Part shown: positions 11,461 to 22,364 of the stretch, in pieces
Position numbering within the stretch: position 1 is the first letter of the stretch
Layout: each line of letters starts with the position of its first letter
Source of the DNA: Punica granatum
Lineage: Eukaryota > Streptophyta > Magnoliopsida > Myrtales > Lythraceae
Assembly (NCBI RefSeq): GCF_007655135.1
Contig: NC_045134.1
Coordinates: 16,144,568 to 16,208,567, forward strand
DNA: 64,000 bases
Direction of reading: 5' to 3'
Made by a program: the position numbers and the translations under genes
Notes under the pieces: model-generated
The model's input: the letters and a program-made list of their open reading frames with translations, nothing else
Database searches by the model: none
What the model was told of the DNA's origin: nothing

Positions 11461-12960
11461 CTAAGGATGGGCGGGGTTGCGCGCCCTCTTATGCACTCGA
11501 TCCAACTCCGCGTCCAAGCGGGCCATCTCCCGGTCTAAGTGTGCGACCCGGGCGCGTGCTCGAGTCAGCTGTGTTTGAACCTCTCTGTAGTCGGCGACCT
11601 CTGCGCGGGCGTCGACAAGCTCGCAACGGAGCCTATCCCGTTCCTCCCTGACGGCCCGTAGCTTCTTGTGCATGGCCGCTTGGATAGAACTCTCGGCTTC
11701 GGGAGCGAGGGTGGATGTAGCGCGGGGAGTCGGGGCGGCCTGAGGCCGTTGTAGTGGTGTCGATCCTTGCGGGTAGAACTGGGCTACGTACGCTGAGGTG
11801 GCCGAAAATGCTCGCTCCTCGTCGGTAGGATGCTCGGGGAAATACAGGCGCTGTATGGTGCTAGCATCCCGCTGACGGCGGATCTCCCGAATCTGTAGGA
11901 ATCTATCGGGAGCCGTGGACGTGGAGTCGGCCCATTGGATGCGGAAAGGTAAGCGGTCCGCCTCGGCGGGAATGTCCTGTAGGCCGCCGAGTTGCCTGAT
12001 TACTCGGCCAGGAAATATGAGGGTGCTCCCCAAATGACTGAGGAAGGGAACTCCAACGATTCCGGGACATCCCGTGATCATGGGGCCGCCGGGATTCCAT
12101 CGGGCGACCCATAGGAACCGTGAGGGTGTCAGCTCGCGCCAAAAGCGCCTCCATTCCGAGAAGCTGTGCTCGGGAGGTGGGATGCTCGGCGCCAAGCGTT
12201 CGATCAACAAGCGCTCGTCGGCGATGTAGGAGAACGGATGTGACAAGCAGAACGGGCGGATGTGGGCTAGAAGCCAAATCTGTAGCAAGTGCGGGGATCC
12301 TCTCATCCTTCCGCGCCGAACCTCCCTAACATAGTCAAGAGACCGAACGGTCTCGGCTAATAGAGCCTCCACATAACTATGGCCTCCCACCGCTTGGAGG
12401 ACGACTTGGGCTATAGCCCCGTCAATGAGGTTCGGAGAGTACGGGAACAGGAGGGTACCAAAGACCAAGAGCAGGAATCCATGGCAAGCATCGCGCTGAT
12501 AAGAAGCCGTAGTAGGCGTCATTGCGTGGAGGAGCGTCCAATCGGAGAGCCATGCAATCCGGATGCCTTGATCCCACCTTTGATGGAGCTCCTCGTGGAT
12601 ATCTTGAGCGGGTATGCGGAGAAGAGCGGAGAGCTGACCCTGGACGGTTGTGAACGGATTGGGTCTAAATATGCCTTGGGTCGTGGGTGTGGGCCTCTGG
12701 ATGAGTGCCGTGTACTCCTCGATCGTAGGAGCTAACTCTGTACCCTGGAAGTTGAATACTGCGTGCTCGGGGTCCCAAAATTCGGTAGCGGTCCTCATGA
12801 AGATCCAGTCTACCGGAGTCTCGGTGAGCATGACCACGTCTCCGATGATGTCCTGGATGAATGCGCGGTCCACTGGTCGGAGAGTCCTCCAGATGCGCAT
12901 GATGTCTTGCCTTGGTGGTGTAATTGCTTCGAGCCTAAGACCGAGAGCCGGGCGGTCCAT
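11461..12960 (-). CDS. Ogre A ORF1 protein (plant-mobile-domain-like)
   Basis: Intact 499-codon frame lying between the primer-binding site and gag. That position is characteristic of Ogre ORF1, whose biochemical role is unknown. The central part resembles the plant mobile domain (aminotransferase-like) family: the segment with FWDPEHAVFNFQGTELAPTI, then EEYTALI, is a recognisable signature. Residues about 430-490 are rich in E, R, L and A with heptad-like spacing and are probably coiled coil. The Ogre B copy has the same length with no indels and about 50 residue differences (counted by eye), so the protein has been kept under constraint in the family. The start ATG is conserved in both copies. 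Confidence 0.85.
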   Translation of the reverse strand: MDRPALGLRLEAITPPRQDIMRIWRTLRPVDRAFIQDIIGDVVMLTETPVDWIFMRTATEFWDPEHAVFNFQGTELAPTIEEYTALIQRPTPTTQGIFRPNPFTTVQGQLSALLRIPAQDIHEELHQRWDQGIRIAWLSDWTLLHAMTPTTASYQRDACHGFLLLVFGTLLFPYSPNLIDGAIAQVVLQAVGGHSYVEALLAETVRSLDYVREVRRGRMRGSPHLLQIWLLAHIRPFCLSHPFSYIADERLLIERLAPSIPPPEHSFSEWRRFWRELTPSRFLWVARWNPGGPMITGCPGIVGVPFLSHLGSTLIFPGRVIRQLGGLQDIPAEADRLPFRIQWADSTSTAPDRFLQIREIRRQRDASTIQRLYFPEHPTDEERAFSATSAYVAQFYPQGSTPLQRPQAAPTPRATSTLAPEAESSIQAAMHKKLRAVREERDRLRCELVDARAEVADYREVQTQLTRARARVAHLDREMARLDAELDRVHKRARNPAHP

Positions 12961-13550
12961 CCTTACCTAGATGGAGGAGATGCCGGCTTAACGTTTTTAG
13001 GATCAAATCAATGTAATGTCCTAGATTTTTCGAAAAAATGTATGCAGTGCGAAAAGATAAACTATAGTTGTGTTCTTTACAGTATACATCGTTCTTTCTT
13101 ATAAAAACAACAAAATGCCCGTCCTAAAAAAAACTACGGGCCGACTCAAGGACTCGACTTTGGGTCGGTTGAGGGCATGGAGGTAAAAATTGGTCCAGCA
13201 TGACGGTCCCTGTGTATGCATGGTTTTCGGTGCTACTGGGAGAACCGCTAACTAGGGATGGGGGCTCCCGACTCAAGGGTGTGAATTCCTTGAAATCGAG
13301 CGAGGATCTTTGGGGGCCGGTTCGGTGGCATAGCCGACTCGATCCGTTCCCTTACTCGGAACCTCTGACTAACCTAGCTTCCTATATTGGTGCCCGTGGG
13401 ATGTCGGACAAGGTCCCTAAGAATCTAGTATGATATGCAATGCATGTGCGGGAAATAAAAGTGCGTAAAATAGATAAGCGGGAAATGCGGGAAGCGGTAA
13501 ATAGACAAGCAAACAAAACAAGCGGGAACGAGCCCGAACCCTCTAAGTGT
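12961..13550 (-). other. 5' leader of Ogre A between primer site and ORF1
   Basis: About 590 bases of untranslated leader are strongly similar to the Ogre B leader at 21651-22237. No coding frame or recognisable packaging signal could be assigned by eye. Confidence 0.6.
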
Positions 13551-13567
13551 CCCCAGTGGAGTCGCCA
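13551..13567 (-). other. Primer-binding site of Ogre A
   Basis: The minus strand reads TGGCGACTCCACTGGGG, three bases (GCT) after the LTR end GTGCGCACA. It begins TGG, complementary to the CCA tail of a tRNA. Ogre elements are known to use a tRNA-Arg primer. I recognise this site as the Ogre type but have not checked it against a tRNA sequence. The same site lies at 22238-22254 in Ogre B. Confidence 0.82.
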
Positions 13568-13570
13568 AGC

Positions 13571-16500
13571 TGTGCGCACCCGAATTTCATCTCGTCGGGG
13601 CACGCATGCGCGCGCCTAAGCAAACGCGGCTTGGGAGTGTCCACCTTCCCGGGGATGCGCGACGGACGCACGTGAGAAGGAGTCGCCACTTGCCATTTTA
13701 CGACCCGAAGGTCGAGGGCCGGCAAGTTACCCGGGTCTAGGGGTACGGGGTACACCTAAATGCTAAGGCAATGGTCGTGCGGAACCGAAAGTTCCGAATT
13801 CGGGGGTTCTATTACGTGCGGGCCTATATCCCGCACGCCCTTTTGGTACTCTAGCTTGCTAGGTTTGCCATTTTTGTTTATTTACCGCGTGATTTAGGGT
13901 TGCACTCGACTCGCCCGTTTTGACACCGTAAATTCGATAAGTTGATTGAGTTGGGCCAAGAACCCGAAAGGTGAGTAGGCCTGTGTGTTCGAGGGATCGG
14001 TTCACTATCTTGTCGTTACAGTTCATCGGACCAATACGGTCGATTCCCTGCGCGAACCGATATCACGATTATTCAAGCTTACTCATCCTTCGGTGATTAT
14101 AGACCAACTTAACCAATTTGATACTCGGACCTCTCGCTTGCCGATCGGGGATCCTTACAAATGAATGAATGAACATACAAATTATTCTCTCGAATAATTA
14201 CAAAGTGTAAATGAATAAGTAAATGGATCCCGATCGGTTTGCATTGGGCCAATATTCCGCTCCGGCTCACCGTGTAGTTTGAATAACCGATAAACAAATT
14301 AAGGCAACGCGGGCTCAAGGAGCCGGGGGTCGGGTCCAATCGAACCGACGATTTGCAGGAGAACCGGTTTGTTTCCACTGTAATCGTTGGACCGATCGAG
14401 CTCCCGGGTGATATCTAAACACGTTTCACGCGTCCAATCCAAATTGCCTTCCACATAGGCCATATTTGGAGTGTGATGGTGACTCGAGGCTAGATCCCAT
14501 TCCGCACTCGGGTTGCACGCTCTCAGTGAGTTAAGAGGCATTGGACCTCGTGTTCGGTAGTTTGGGGCGTTGGACCCCGTGCAACACGTGACCTATGGGT
14601 TCGGACCCGTACCGCAATAAATCATCATAAGCAAGAACAAAACAGAAGAAAACTGATATAACTGACACGATACAGGAAGCAACTGACAACAACTGATAAG
14701 TGTCAGTGAATACAAACGAATTGTGTATTAGGCCGAATGTACGTGATTTAATCAGTTATTACCCGTGGTTGATTGGCAAACAATGCATCTAACCTAGGCA
14801 AACATAGAGGGCGGGCTAGGATAAGGTTCTAAGCCGATTACATGTGTGTGTTTGTCTTATGACTCTTATTCAGTTAAGTGTCACTGTGGTTTCACCGAAT
14901 TAACCAAACTCGTGTTTCGACTCTAGATTGGAATCTAATATTCCGCCTATCCATTATCTAATATTTGAATAAGTCGGGTGCACAATTAGTCCGGTCCTTG
15001 GTGTTTTGTAACTGAAATAAAATACTCCCCACCGAATCTATGATAGAAAGAAAGAAACACCGAAAACAAACGAAATGGACCACGCGAATGAAACTCGCAC
15101 CCGAACGGGTTGTCCTTTCTCGTTCATAGCTCTAGGTGTTTCCAACTCCCTAAAGCCTAGGGTATCGGTGAATCATGGAATGACGGTTATGCCCTTGGAT
15201 GATAAAATTGTGATGTTCGTGTATAAATTGGAGATTTGCGTCACGCGAAGGAGTCTAAGAAGGACTCTCGTGCCCCGACTCGGGCCGCCTCAAATTGGGC
15301 CCGGACTCGAGTCACGGCACGTGAGTATTCCCTAGACGTCAATTCTATTCGTGTTACGCATCTCGGTATTTTGAAATTGTGAATTTTATTGGAAAAGGGC
15401 ATTCTCGCCGTTCCGTAAATCATCGATGCGTTTTACCAATTAAGGATCAATTAACCCGATTATTTAATCCAAGTGGTTTAATTAACCGAATGATTCGTCC
15501 TATTTCCCCGTTTGTGAAATTATTCGGTGGTGGTAATTTCATGGGGTTATCTCGGTTTTAATGGGGGATTGTTCAAAATTTATGTATCCATCATCCAATT
15601 ATCATGTGAATAACGAAAATATGAGACACGGATACAGACAATCCCAAGGGACGATTCCAATCATGCCTTACATGCATAACATGCTTAAACTCAAGAACGA
15701 AATCTATTTCAACGAAACAAAAGAAAGTCGACGCCGTCAAGGTCTCTCAAACGCAAACGGACACACAAACACGTACACATGACACATAATATAACGAAAT
15801 CCACAAAGAATGACGTCGACTCATACGATGGAAAAAATGTGAAACATGGGAACCGACTCATTTCGGGATGGGAGAAACCACCTTAGACCCGTGTGGTCCA
15901 AGGGGACTCTCGGCCACACCCATCCAAGAGTGGCCGTGGGTCCTCATGGCTCACGCGAGTCAAGGGGGGCTCTCTAAACCCGATCTAAGCCTATTCCCAC
16001 CATGCTAATACGTGGTACATGACAAAACAGCGGCAAAAGGGAACGGGGACCGGCTAGCTTCGAGGAAAGAGAAGTACCCTAGCCTCGGAGGAACCATAGA
16101 GGCTCACGGGTCACCCCCTCAAGGCTAGACCGTGGGTTCTATGGTTCGGCCGTGACTCGGGACCTCTCCCGCTTCGATCCACGTCGTCTCCCCTCATGAG
16201 ATATACATTCATGTAGTTTACGAGCATGATAGATAAAGTAAATAGATGCTGGACGTTGTATGGCATGCATGAGACATCCGGATCCGAGAAAAAAATGCAA
16301 GCTTTCACCTATCCCGAACCTTTAAAGCATATTAACACCACACGTAAGTAAATATCAAAGATCCTAACTCCTCTAAGTTAAAAGGGGTGTTACCTAGCCT
16401 CGATGTACGAGGGAAAGAATCGGGGAAGCGGCCACGAGAGTCGCAAGACTCGGTTTGGGCGGCTACGGGTGAGGGACCCGTAAGTGGGCAGGCGCGGCAG

Positions 16501-18514
16501 TCTCGGGAGAACGGCTTGGCACGCTCGCTCCGATCACGGAACGGTGCAAGGTCGGGCTCGTTGGACTCCTAAGAGGTAGATCTAGGTGGGCACGGAGAGC
16601 TCCGAGCGTGCCGAACCCTGAATAAGTCGGAAATGGTGAGAGAAGTTCCAGTGAAAACACAGAAAAACTGGTTAGCGAAAATGGGCCAAACGGAGGTCGT
16701 GCACGGTTGGTCGGCCCTCGGATCGTGACCACCTCTTCACGAGAGAGGGTGAGGGTTGTGAGGAACCCTTTAAACTTGATGGCACGACTCTCCGAAGTCG
16801 TGAGAAGAAATGGCACGCGTGGAGGTGTCCGGTGCACGCGGGTAACGCCTAGGAGACCCGATTCTTCATGCGACCAGAACTCAACGTTGGGGGCTTCAAA
16901 TGGAAAATCTAAGCCCGGAAATGGACTTAGGGGGTGGAAAATATGTAGGCTATGAAGTTTGAGAATTTTTGGGCTAAGTCGGGCCGGGTGGTTACCGGAA
17001 TACCGGGTGGTTTTCCGGCGGTTTTGGCCGGTTTCGGCCTTGGTAAGGGGGGACGGAAGTGAGGGAGTGGGCTGAGGTTTGAGAGAGTCCTTGAGAGAGA
17101 TTGGCTTGAGAGAGAGTGAAGTTCAAGAAGTGATTAAGTCTAATGATCAATGGGAACTTATAAGGAGGCTTAACGGTGTGATTAAATGATGTTAAGTGCG
17201 GTTTTTGTATGCTAAACTAGGGCTGCCGAATTTCAAAGGGATTAAGGGGGAAAGTGTCACATTGAGTGTGGGGAAAGGAAGAGGAGTTGATGGGAAGTGA
17301 TGGAGTGATGGATGGGTGTAAGTGTGTAAGAAGAAGTGATGGGTGTAAGAGCCAAAATTCAAATTGTGTGGAAGGGGAGCTTTGGAGCCGACGGTGGGAG
17401 AGGCTTGAGCCGCGGCTTGGGCTGTCCAATCCGAGCCGAGGGTTGAGCCGTGGCTTGGGTTGAGCCGCGGCTTGATGGCTTGGCTTGGCTAGGCTGTGGG
17501 TCCCATCCGATTAGGAGAAAAGCCGGCAAACGCTTGAGACTTGATTGAGCTCGCGTCCGACCTCCGATGTCCAATTAATTTGAAGATTTGGAATGCTTGG
17601 ACTACGAGGATTTGAGTGAGTCCAATATCGCCATACGTCGTGTGAATGAGCGTTCGGGCGACATGGCGGCCCGGGAGTCGGTTTTGCCCTGTTTGGACGT
17701 TCGGAGTGGAATTTGACACCCCTTGACCTCCGATTGATCTCTGTGCCTTCTTGCATTCATTTTGGCAATCCTTTTGCCCCGTGGGGGATCGTTGGCCCGT
17801 TGTCCTCGGTCGGGGACCGTTGGCCCGGGAAGGCCTAGGGACTTCGACCGGGATTCTCTCAGTGTGCCCTGAATGCTTTGAGGTGCTCGGGGATTATTGT
17901 GAGGTGCTCAGAGATCGTCGTGAGGTGGTCGGGGATCGTTGTGATCCCTGTCTTCTGTGGACGTGCCCCGAAGGCTTGCCGGGAGACGTTCGTGAACACT
18001 GAAACGTCCCTCGGGAAATCGAGTCGAGTTCCGGAAGGTCATCTGAAGCTTGTTCCCCGACCTTGGTGGTCCCTGGGTGCCTGTAGGCCTATCTTGAGGG
18101 GCCGTTTGCTTGTCAGTGGAGCGAACCCCGGGAGCTTTGTCAGAAAAGGCGTCCGTGGGGAATCGGGGTGTCCCGGCTTAAGCAGGATGCCCCGGAAATG
18201 CGACCGGACGTGCCGTTGGTCACTTTGGCACTGAGAGGGATTTTTGAAGCCCTATATTGGGCACCTTTCGGTGCTTCGGTGACTCGGTGATGAATAGTGC
18301 CATAGTGCCAGCTTCGCGGTTTTCGGGGTTCTTTATCCGTTCATTCTTCTGACCGCTCTCGTCTGCCTTTCTCAGTGGGCTATGCTCTTCTCCTACCACT
18401 CATGACCTCGTGCCCGCGTATTTTGCCTCTGATTGCCGGGCGATGAATAGTATCCCGGGCTTCGGTCGGGAATCCTCGTGTGGGAAGCCGGTGGGCCAAA
18501 ATGGGGTGCTGACA
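13571..18514 (-). repeat. 5' LTR of Ogre A, 4944 bp
   Basis: On the minus strand the LTR runs from TGTCAGCACC at 18514 to GTGCGCACA at 13571, giving TG...CA ends. It is nearly identical to 1-4849. The TATA box at 17157-17164 places the transcription start near 17130. That makes a U3 of about 1.4 kb and an unusually long R/U5 leader of about 3.5 kb. Confidence 0.92.
17157..17164 (-). promoter_or_regulatory. TATA box of Ogre A 5' LTR
   Basis: CTTATAAG on the minus strand is followed downstream by CT-rich tracts (about 17065-17125). This is the promoter that would drive ORF1 and gag of Ogre A. Confidence 0.55.
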
Positions 18515-18519
18515 AGGTG
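18515..18519. other. Probable target-site duplication (AGGTG) of Ogre A, right copy
   Basis: The five bases next to the LTR end belong to the gag sequence of Ogre B, which is interrupted exactly here. The matching left copy would lie outside the window, so the duplication itself cannot be confirmed. Confidence 0.5.
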
Positions 18520-19830
18520 TGAATAATATACCCCCCTCAGGGTAGAATGGAACAACTGGATTTGCTGAACTTCACTAATCGGAGGGATGTGTTTCGCCGC
18601 TTGGGCACGCCATTTGGTGGCGTATTCTTCGAACCTTTGGCCCTATGCCATTTCTTTCGTGCTCAGCTCCAGAAGGGTGGGAGGCGTCTCCGCGCAATAT
18701 CGGTATTGGTCAGTGAACTTCCGGGAGAGATCTTCCCACGTCGGGATGTCCTCGGCCTTCAGTGACATGAACCAATCGAGGGCCGATCCCGACAGGCTAT
18801 CCTGGAAGGAGTGGATGACAAATTTCTCATATTCCCAATATTGCAGCATCTTCCCCCGGTAGTGGCGGAGGTGGTGGCGTGGATCCGCCGTGCCCTCATA
18901 AATCTTGAATTTCGGGATCTTGAACTTCGGGGGCAGCCGCATACCCGGGAATAGGCTGCAGTCGCCGTAGCTTGCGTCGGGACGAGCATCACCCGCTTGT
19001 AGGGCCCGTATCATTTCTTCCATTCTCTTGAGCCTTCGCTCCTGTTCGGTGTCAGCCTCGGGGAAGAAATGCGTCGGCGAGGCGAACTGGGCCGCATGAG
19101 TCGGCGTGCCCGGTTCGTGGAAGGTGGTGTTTATGGGGAGCGGTGCCTGGTAGGAGAGGCCGGCGTGAGGCTGTAGAGACGGATAAGGGGGAGGCTCCGC
19201 GGCTTGAAGATGAGTCGGAGCGGGTGCGCTGGACGCTGGGAAAACCATTGGCGGAGGTACTGCGTAGGCCATAGTCGGGGCCGGTATGGAAACGGGCGGA
19301 GGCGCGGACAAGATGTGCTCCGAGGATAGGAAGGTTGCCAGTGGAAGAGGGACGGCCGCGGGAGCCGGCGACGGCGGAAATGGGTTGGTGAAGGGGTGAG
19401 CTACGGACGTATGCAGTGTTGGTGGCACGGGCGCCTGCATGTTCTCCGGGGCTTGAGTTGGTGGAGCCCACGGGGTTGGATCGGCCGTCGGCCCCGGTCC
19501 TGGTGGAGGCGTGGAGCTCGAAGAGGCTCGGTTGGATCCCTTGAGTAGGGCGAGGAGCTCTGCCATGTTGGTGGCCATTTGGTTGACCGTGCCCTCGAGT
19601 GCCGCAATGCGGGCTTGGTCGTCGGTGGCGGCAGAAGTTAGTGAGGCCGGTGGCAGAGGCGCCCCTGAAGACGCCGAGGGCGAGAGATGTGTTGGAAGGG
19701 CCCCTGAATACGCCGGGAGTACGCTTGCAGGAGTGAGAGGCGGCGGAGCATGTGTTGGAGGTGGTTGAGAGAGAGTCGGGACCGATGGGTTGACTTCTTC
19801 GGAGATATCGACATGATCCCCTTCCGTCAT
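18515..19830 (-). pseudogene. Ogre B gag, broken
   Basis: It starts at the same ATG context as Ogre A gag and shares the proline-rich N-terminal half and gag core. A TAG stop at 18643-18645 replaces the glutamine codon that follows KEMA in Ogre A, so the open part is 395 codons. The homologous sequence continues for about 43 more codons to 18515, where Ogre A is inserted. The zinc-knuckle end is missing from the window. One stop plus an insertion makes this copy unable to give full-length gag. Confidence 0.85.
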
Positions 19831-20150
19831 CCTAAGACGCTGACGAGTTGGGTAGCGGTGTGACGCCAGTTGTGATCACCTGAATTCCAAGAATGTGTCA
19901 GGGCAAACATCGATATTTCGAGACGATAAGTGCAGACTAAGTAAAATGACAAGATGTATGAGATGCATGAGCTTTCAAAATACTAATGTCATTACATTGA
20001 TTAGCTTCAAGTTCCATAGTTTTAAAAAATAGAACATACGGAAAAAAAAGAAAGGAACATAAACGTAAAGCCGACATCCCTTTGCGCTCGGTGGCCGTTT
20101 GGAAGCGGCGTAGGTTCGAGCGAGGGCAAAAATGGGCGCGTTTGCTAATC

Positions 20151-21650
20151 CTAAGGGTGGGCGAGGTTGCGCGCCCTCTTGTGCACTCGGTCCAATTCCG
20201 CGTTCAAACGGGCCATCTCCCGATCTAGATGTGCGACTCGGGCGCGTGCTCGAGTCAACTCCGTCTGAAACTCCTTGTAGTCCACGACCTCTGCGCGGGA
20301 ATCAACAAGCTCGCAGCGGAGCCTATCTCGTTCCTCCCTGACGGCCCGTAGTTCTGCGTGCATGGCCGCTTGGATGGAGCTTTCGGCTTCGGGGGCGAGG
20401 GTAGATGTAGCTCGGGGGGTCGGGACAGCCTGGGGCCGTTGCGGTGGTGCCGATCCCTGTGCATAGAACCGAGCCACGTATGCTGATGTGGCGGAGAATG
20501 TTCGCTCTTCGTCGGTGGGGTGTTCGGGGAAGTACAGACGCTCTATGGTGCTAGCGTCCCGTTGGCAGCGAATCTCCCGAATCTGTAGGAATCTCGCGGG
20601 AGACGAGGATGTAGAGTCAGCCCACTGGAAGCGGAAAGGTAGACGGTCCGCCTCGACGGGAATGTCCTGTAGGCCGCCGAGCTGTCTGATTACCCGGCCG
20701 GGGAATATGAGTGTACTCCCCAAGTGGCTGAGAAGGGGAACTCCCACAATTCTGGGACAACCCGTGATCATGGGGCCACCGGGGTTCCATCGGGCGACCC
20801 ATAAGAACCGTGCGGGCGTCAACTCACGCCAAAAACGCCTCCATTTCGAGAAACTATGCTCGGGAGGCGGGATGACTGGTGCAAGGCGCTCGATCAACAA
20901 GCGCTCGTCGGAGATGTAGGAGAACGGATGTAATGAGCAAAAAGGGCGGATGTGCGCGAGAAGCCAAGTCTGCAGTAGGTGCGGAGATCCCCTCATCCTG
21001 CCGCGCCGAACCTCTCTAACGTAGTCAAGAGACCGAACGGTCTCGGCTAATAAAGCCTCCACATAACTATGGCCTCCCATCGCTTGGAGGATGACTTGGG
21101 CTATAGTCCCGTCAATGAGGTTCGGCGAGTACGGGAACAGGAGAGTGCCAAAGACCAAGAGCAGGAATCCATGACAGGCATCGCGCTGATAAGACGCCGT
21201 CGTAGGTGTCATTGCGCGGAGGAGAGTCCAATCGGAGAGCCATGCGATCCTGATGCCCTGATCCCACCTCTGATGAAGCTCCTCGTGGATGTCTTGAGCG
21301 GGTATGCGGAGAAGGGTGTAGAGCTGACTTTGGACGGTTGTGAACGGGTTAGGCACGAAGATGCCGTGGGTCGTGGGCGTAGGCCTCTGGATGAGTGCCG
21401 TGTACTCTTCGATTGTAGGGGCTAACTCCGTTCCCTGGAAGTTGAACACTGCGTGCTCGGGATCCCAAAATTCGGCGGCGGTCCTCAAGAAGATCCAATC
21501 CACCGGGGTCTCGACGAACATAACCATGTCTCCGATAATGCCCTGGATGAAAGCGTGATCCATCGGCTGGAGCGTCCTCCAGATGCGCATGATGTCTTGT
21601 CTTGGCGGCGTGATTGCTTCGAGTCTGAGACCAGGAGCCGGGCGGTCCAT
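20151..21650 (-). CDS. Ogre B ORF1 protein (plant-mobile-domain-like)
   Basis: Intact 499-codon frame, the same length as the Ogre A protein and aligning without gaps, with about 90% identity by eye. It carries the same FWDPEHAVFNF signature and the same C-terminal coiled-coil-like segment. It remains open although the neighbouring gag has a stop, so it was either disabled late or protected by chance. Function is unknown, as for Ogre ORF1 in general. Confidence 0.84.
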   Translation of the reverse strand: MDRPAPGLRLEAITPPRQDIMRIWRTLQPMDHAFIQGIIGDMVMFVETPVDWIFLRTAAEFWDPEHAVFNFQGTELAPTIEEYTALIQRPTPTTHGIFVPNPFTTVQSQLYTLLRIPAQDIHEELHQRWDQGIRIAWLSDWTLLRAMTPTTASYQRDACHGFLLLVFGTLLFPYSPNLIDGTIAQVILQAMGGHSYVEALLAETVRSLDYVREVRRGRMRGSPHLLQTWLLAHIRPFCSLHPFSYISDERLLIERLAPVIPPPEHSFSKWRRFWRELTPARFLWVARWNPGGPMITGCPRIVGVPLLSHLGSTLIFPGRVIRQLGGLQDIPVEADRLPFRFQWADSTSSSPARFLQIREIRCQRDASTIERLYFPEHPTDEERTFSATSAYVARFYAQGSAPPQRPQAVPTPRATSTLAPEAESSIQAAMHAELRAVREERDRLRCELVDSRAEVVDYKEFQTELTRARARVAHLDREMARLNAELDRVHKRARNLAHP

Positions 21651-22237
21651 CCTTACCTAGATGGAGGAGATGTCGGCTTAACGTCTTAAGAATCAAATCA
21701 ATGCAATGTCCTAAGTTTTTTTGAAAAATAAATGCAATGCGGAAAGGTAAACTATAGTCGTGATCTTTACAATATACATCGCTTTTTCTTACAAAAACAA
21801 CAAAATGCCCGTCCTAACAAAAGAAAACTACGGGCCAACTCAAGGACTCGACTTTTGGGTCGGTTGACGGCAAGGAGGCAAAAATTGGTCCAGCATGACG
21901 GTCCCTGTGTATGCATGGTTTTTGGTGCTACTGGGAGAACCACTAACCAGGGATGGGGGCTCCCAACTCAAGGGTGTGAATTCCTTGAAATCGAGCGAGG
22001 ATCTTTGGGGGCCGGTTCGGTGGCATAGCCGACTCGATCCGTTCCCTTACTCGGAACCTTTGACTAATCTAGCTTCCTATATTGGTGCCCGTGGGATTTC
22101 GGGCAAGGTACCTAAGAACCCGCTAGAATGATACGATGCAAATGCAAGAAGTAATGGTGCTTGAAAATAAATGTACGGAAAGCGGTAAATAGACACGCAA
22201 GCAAGCAACCGGAAACGAGCCCGAACCCTCTAAGTGT

Positions 22238-22254
22238 CCCCAGTGGAGTCGCCA
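22238..22254 (-). other. Primer-binding site of Ogre B
   Basis: The minus strand reads TGGCGACTCCACTGGGG, identical to the Ogre A site, three bases downstream of the LTR end. Confidence 0.82.
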
Positions 22255-22364
22255 AGCTATGCGCACCCGAATTTAATCTCGTCGAGGCACACATGCGCGA
22301 TGCCTATGCAACGCGGCTTGGGAGTGTCCACCTTCCCGGGAACGCGCAACGGACACGCGTGAGA

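Larger units (their letters stand above)
1..18514 (-). mobile_element. Ogre A: Ogre/Tat-type LTR retrotransposon lacking pol
   Basis: This is a minus-strand element with two long LTRs (1-4849, cut by the window edge, and 13571-18514). A 17-base primer-binding site, ORF1, gag, a long non-coding 3' part with minisatellites and a polypurine tract lie between them in that order. A separate ORF1 upstream of gag, very long LTRs and this primer-site sequence are known marks of the Ogre/Tat lineage of Ty3/gypsy. The roughly 8.7-kb interior has no protease, reverse transcriptase, RNase H or integrase frame on either strand, so the element is non-autonomous and would need enzymes in trans. The LTRs differ by only about ten substitutions, one 13-base indel and one 1-base indel over 4.84 kb (counted by eye), which implies a very recent insertion. 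It interrupts the gag gene of Ogre B. The left end, with about 107 bases of LTR, lies outside the window. Confidence 0.88.
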
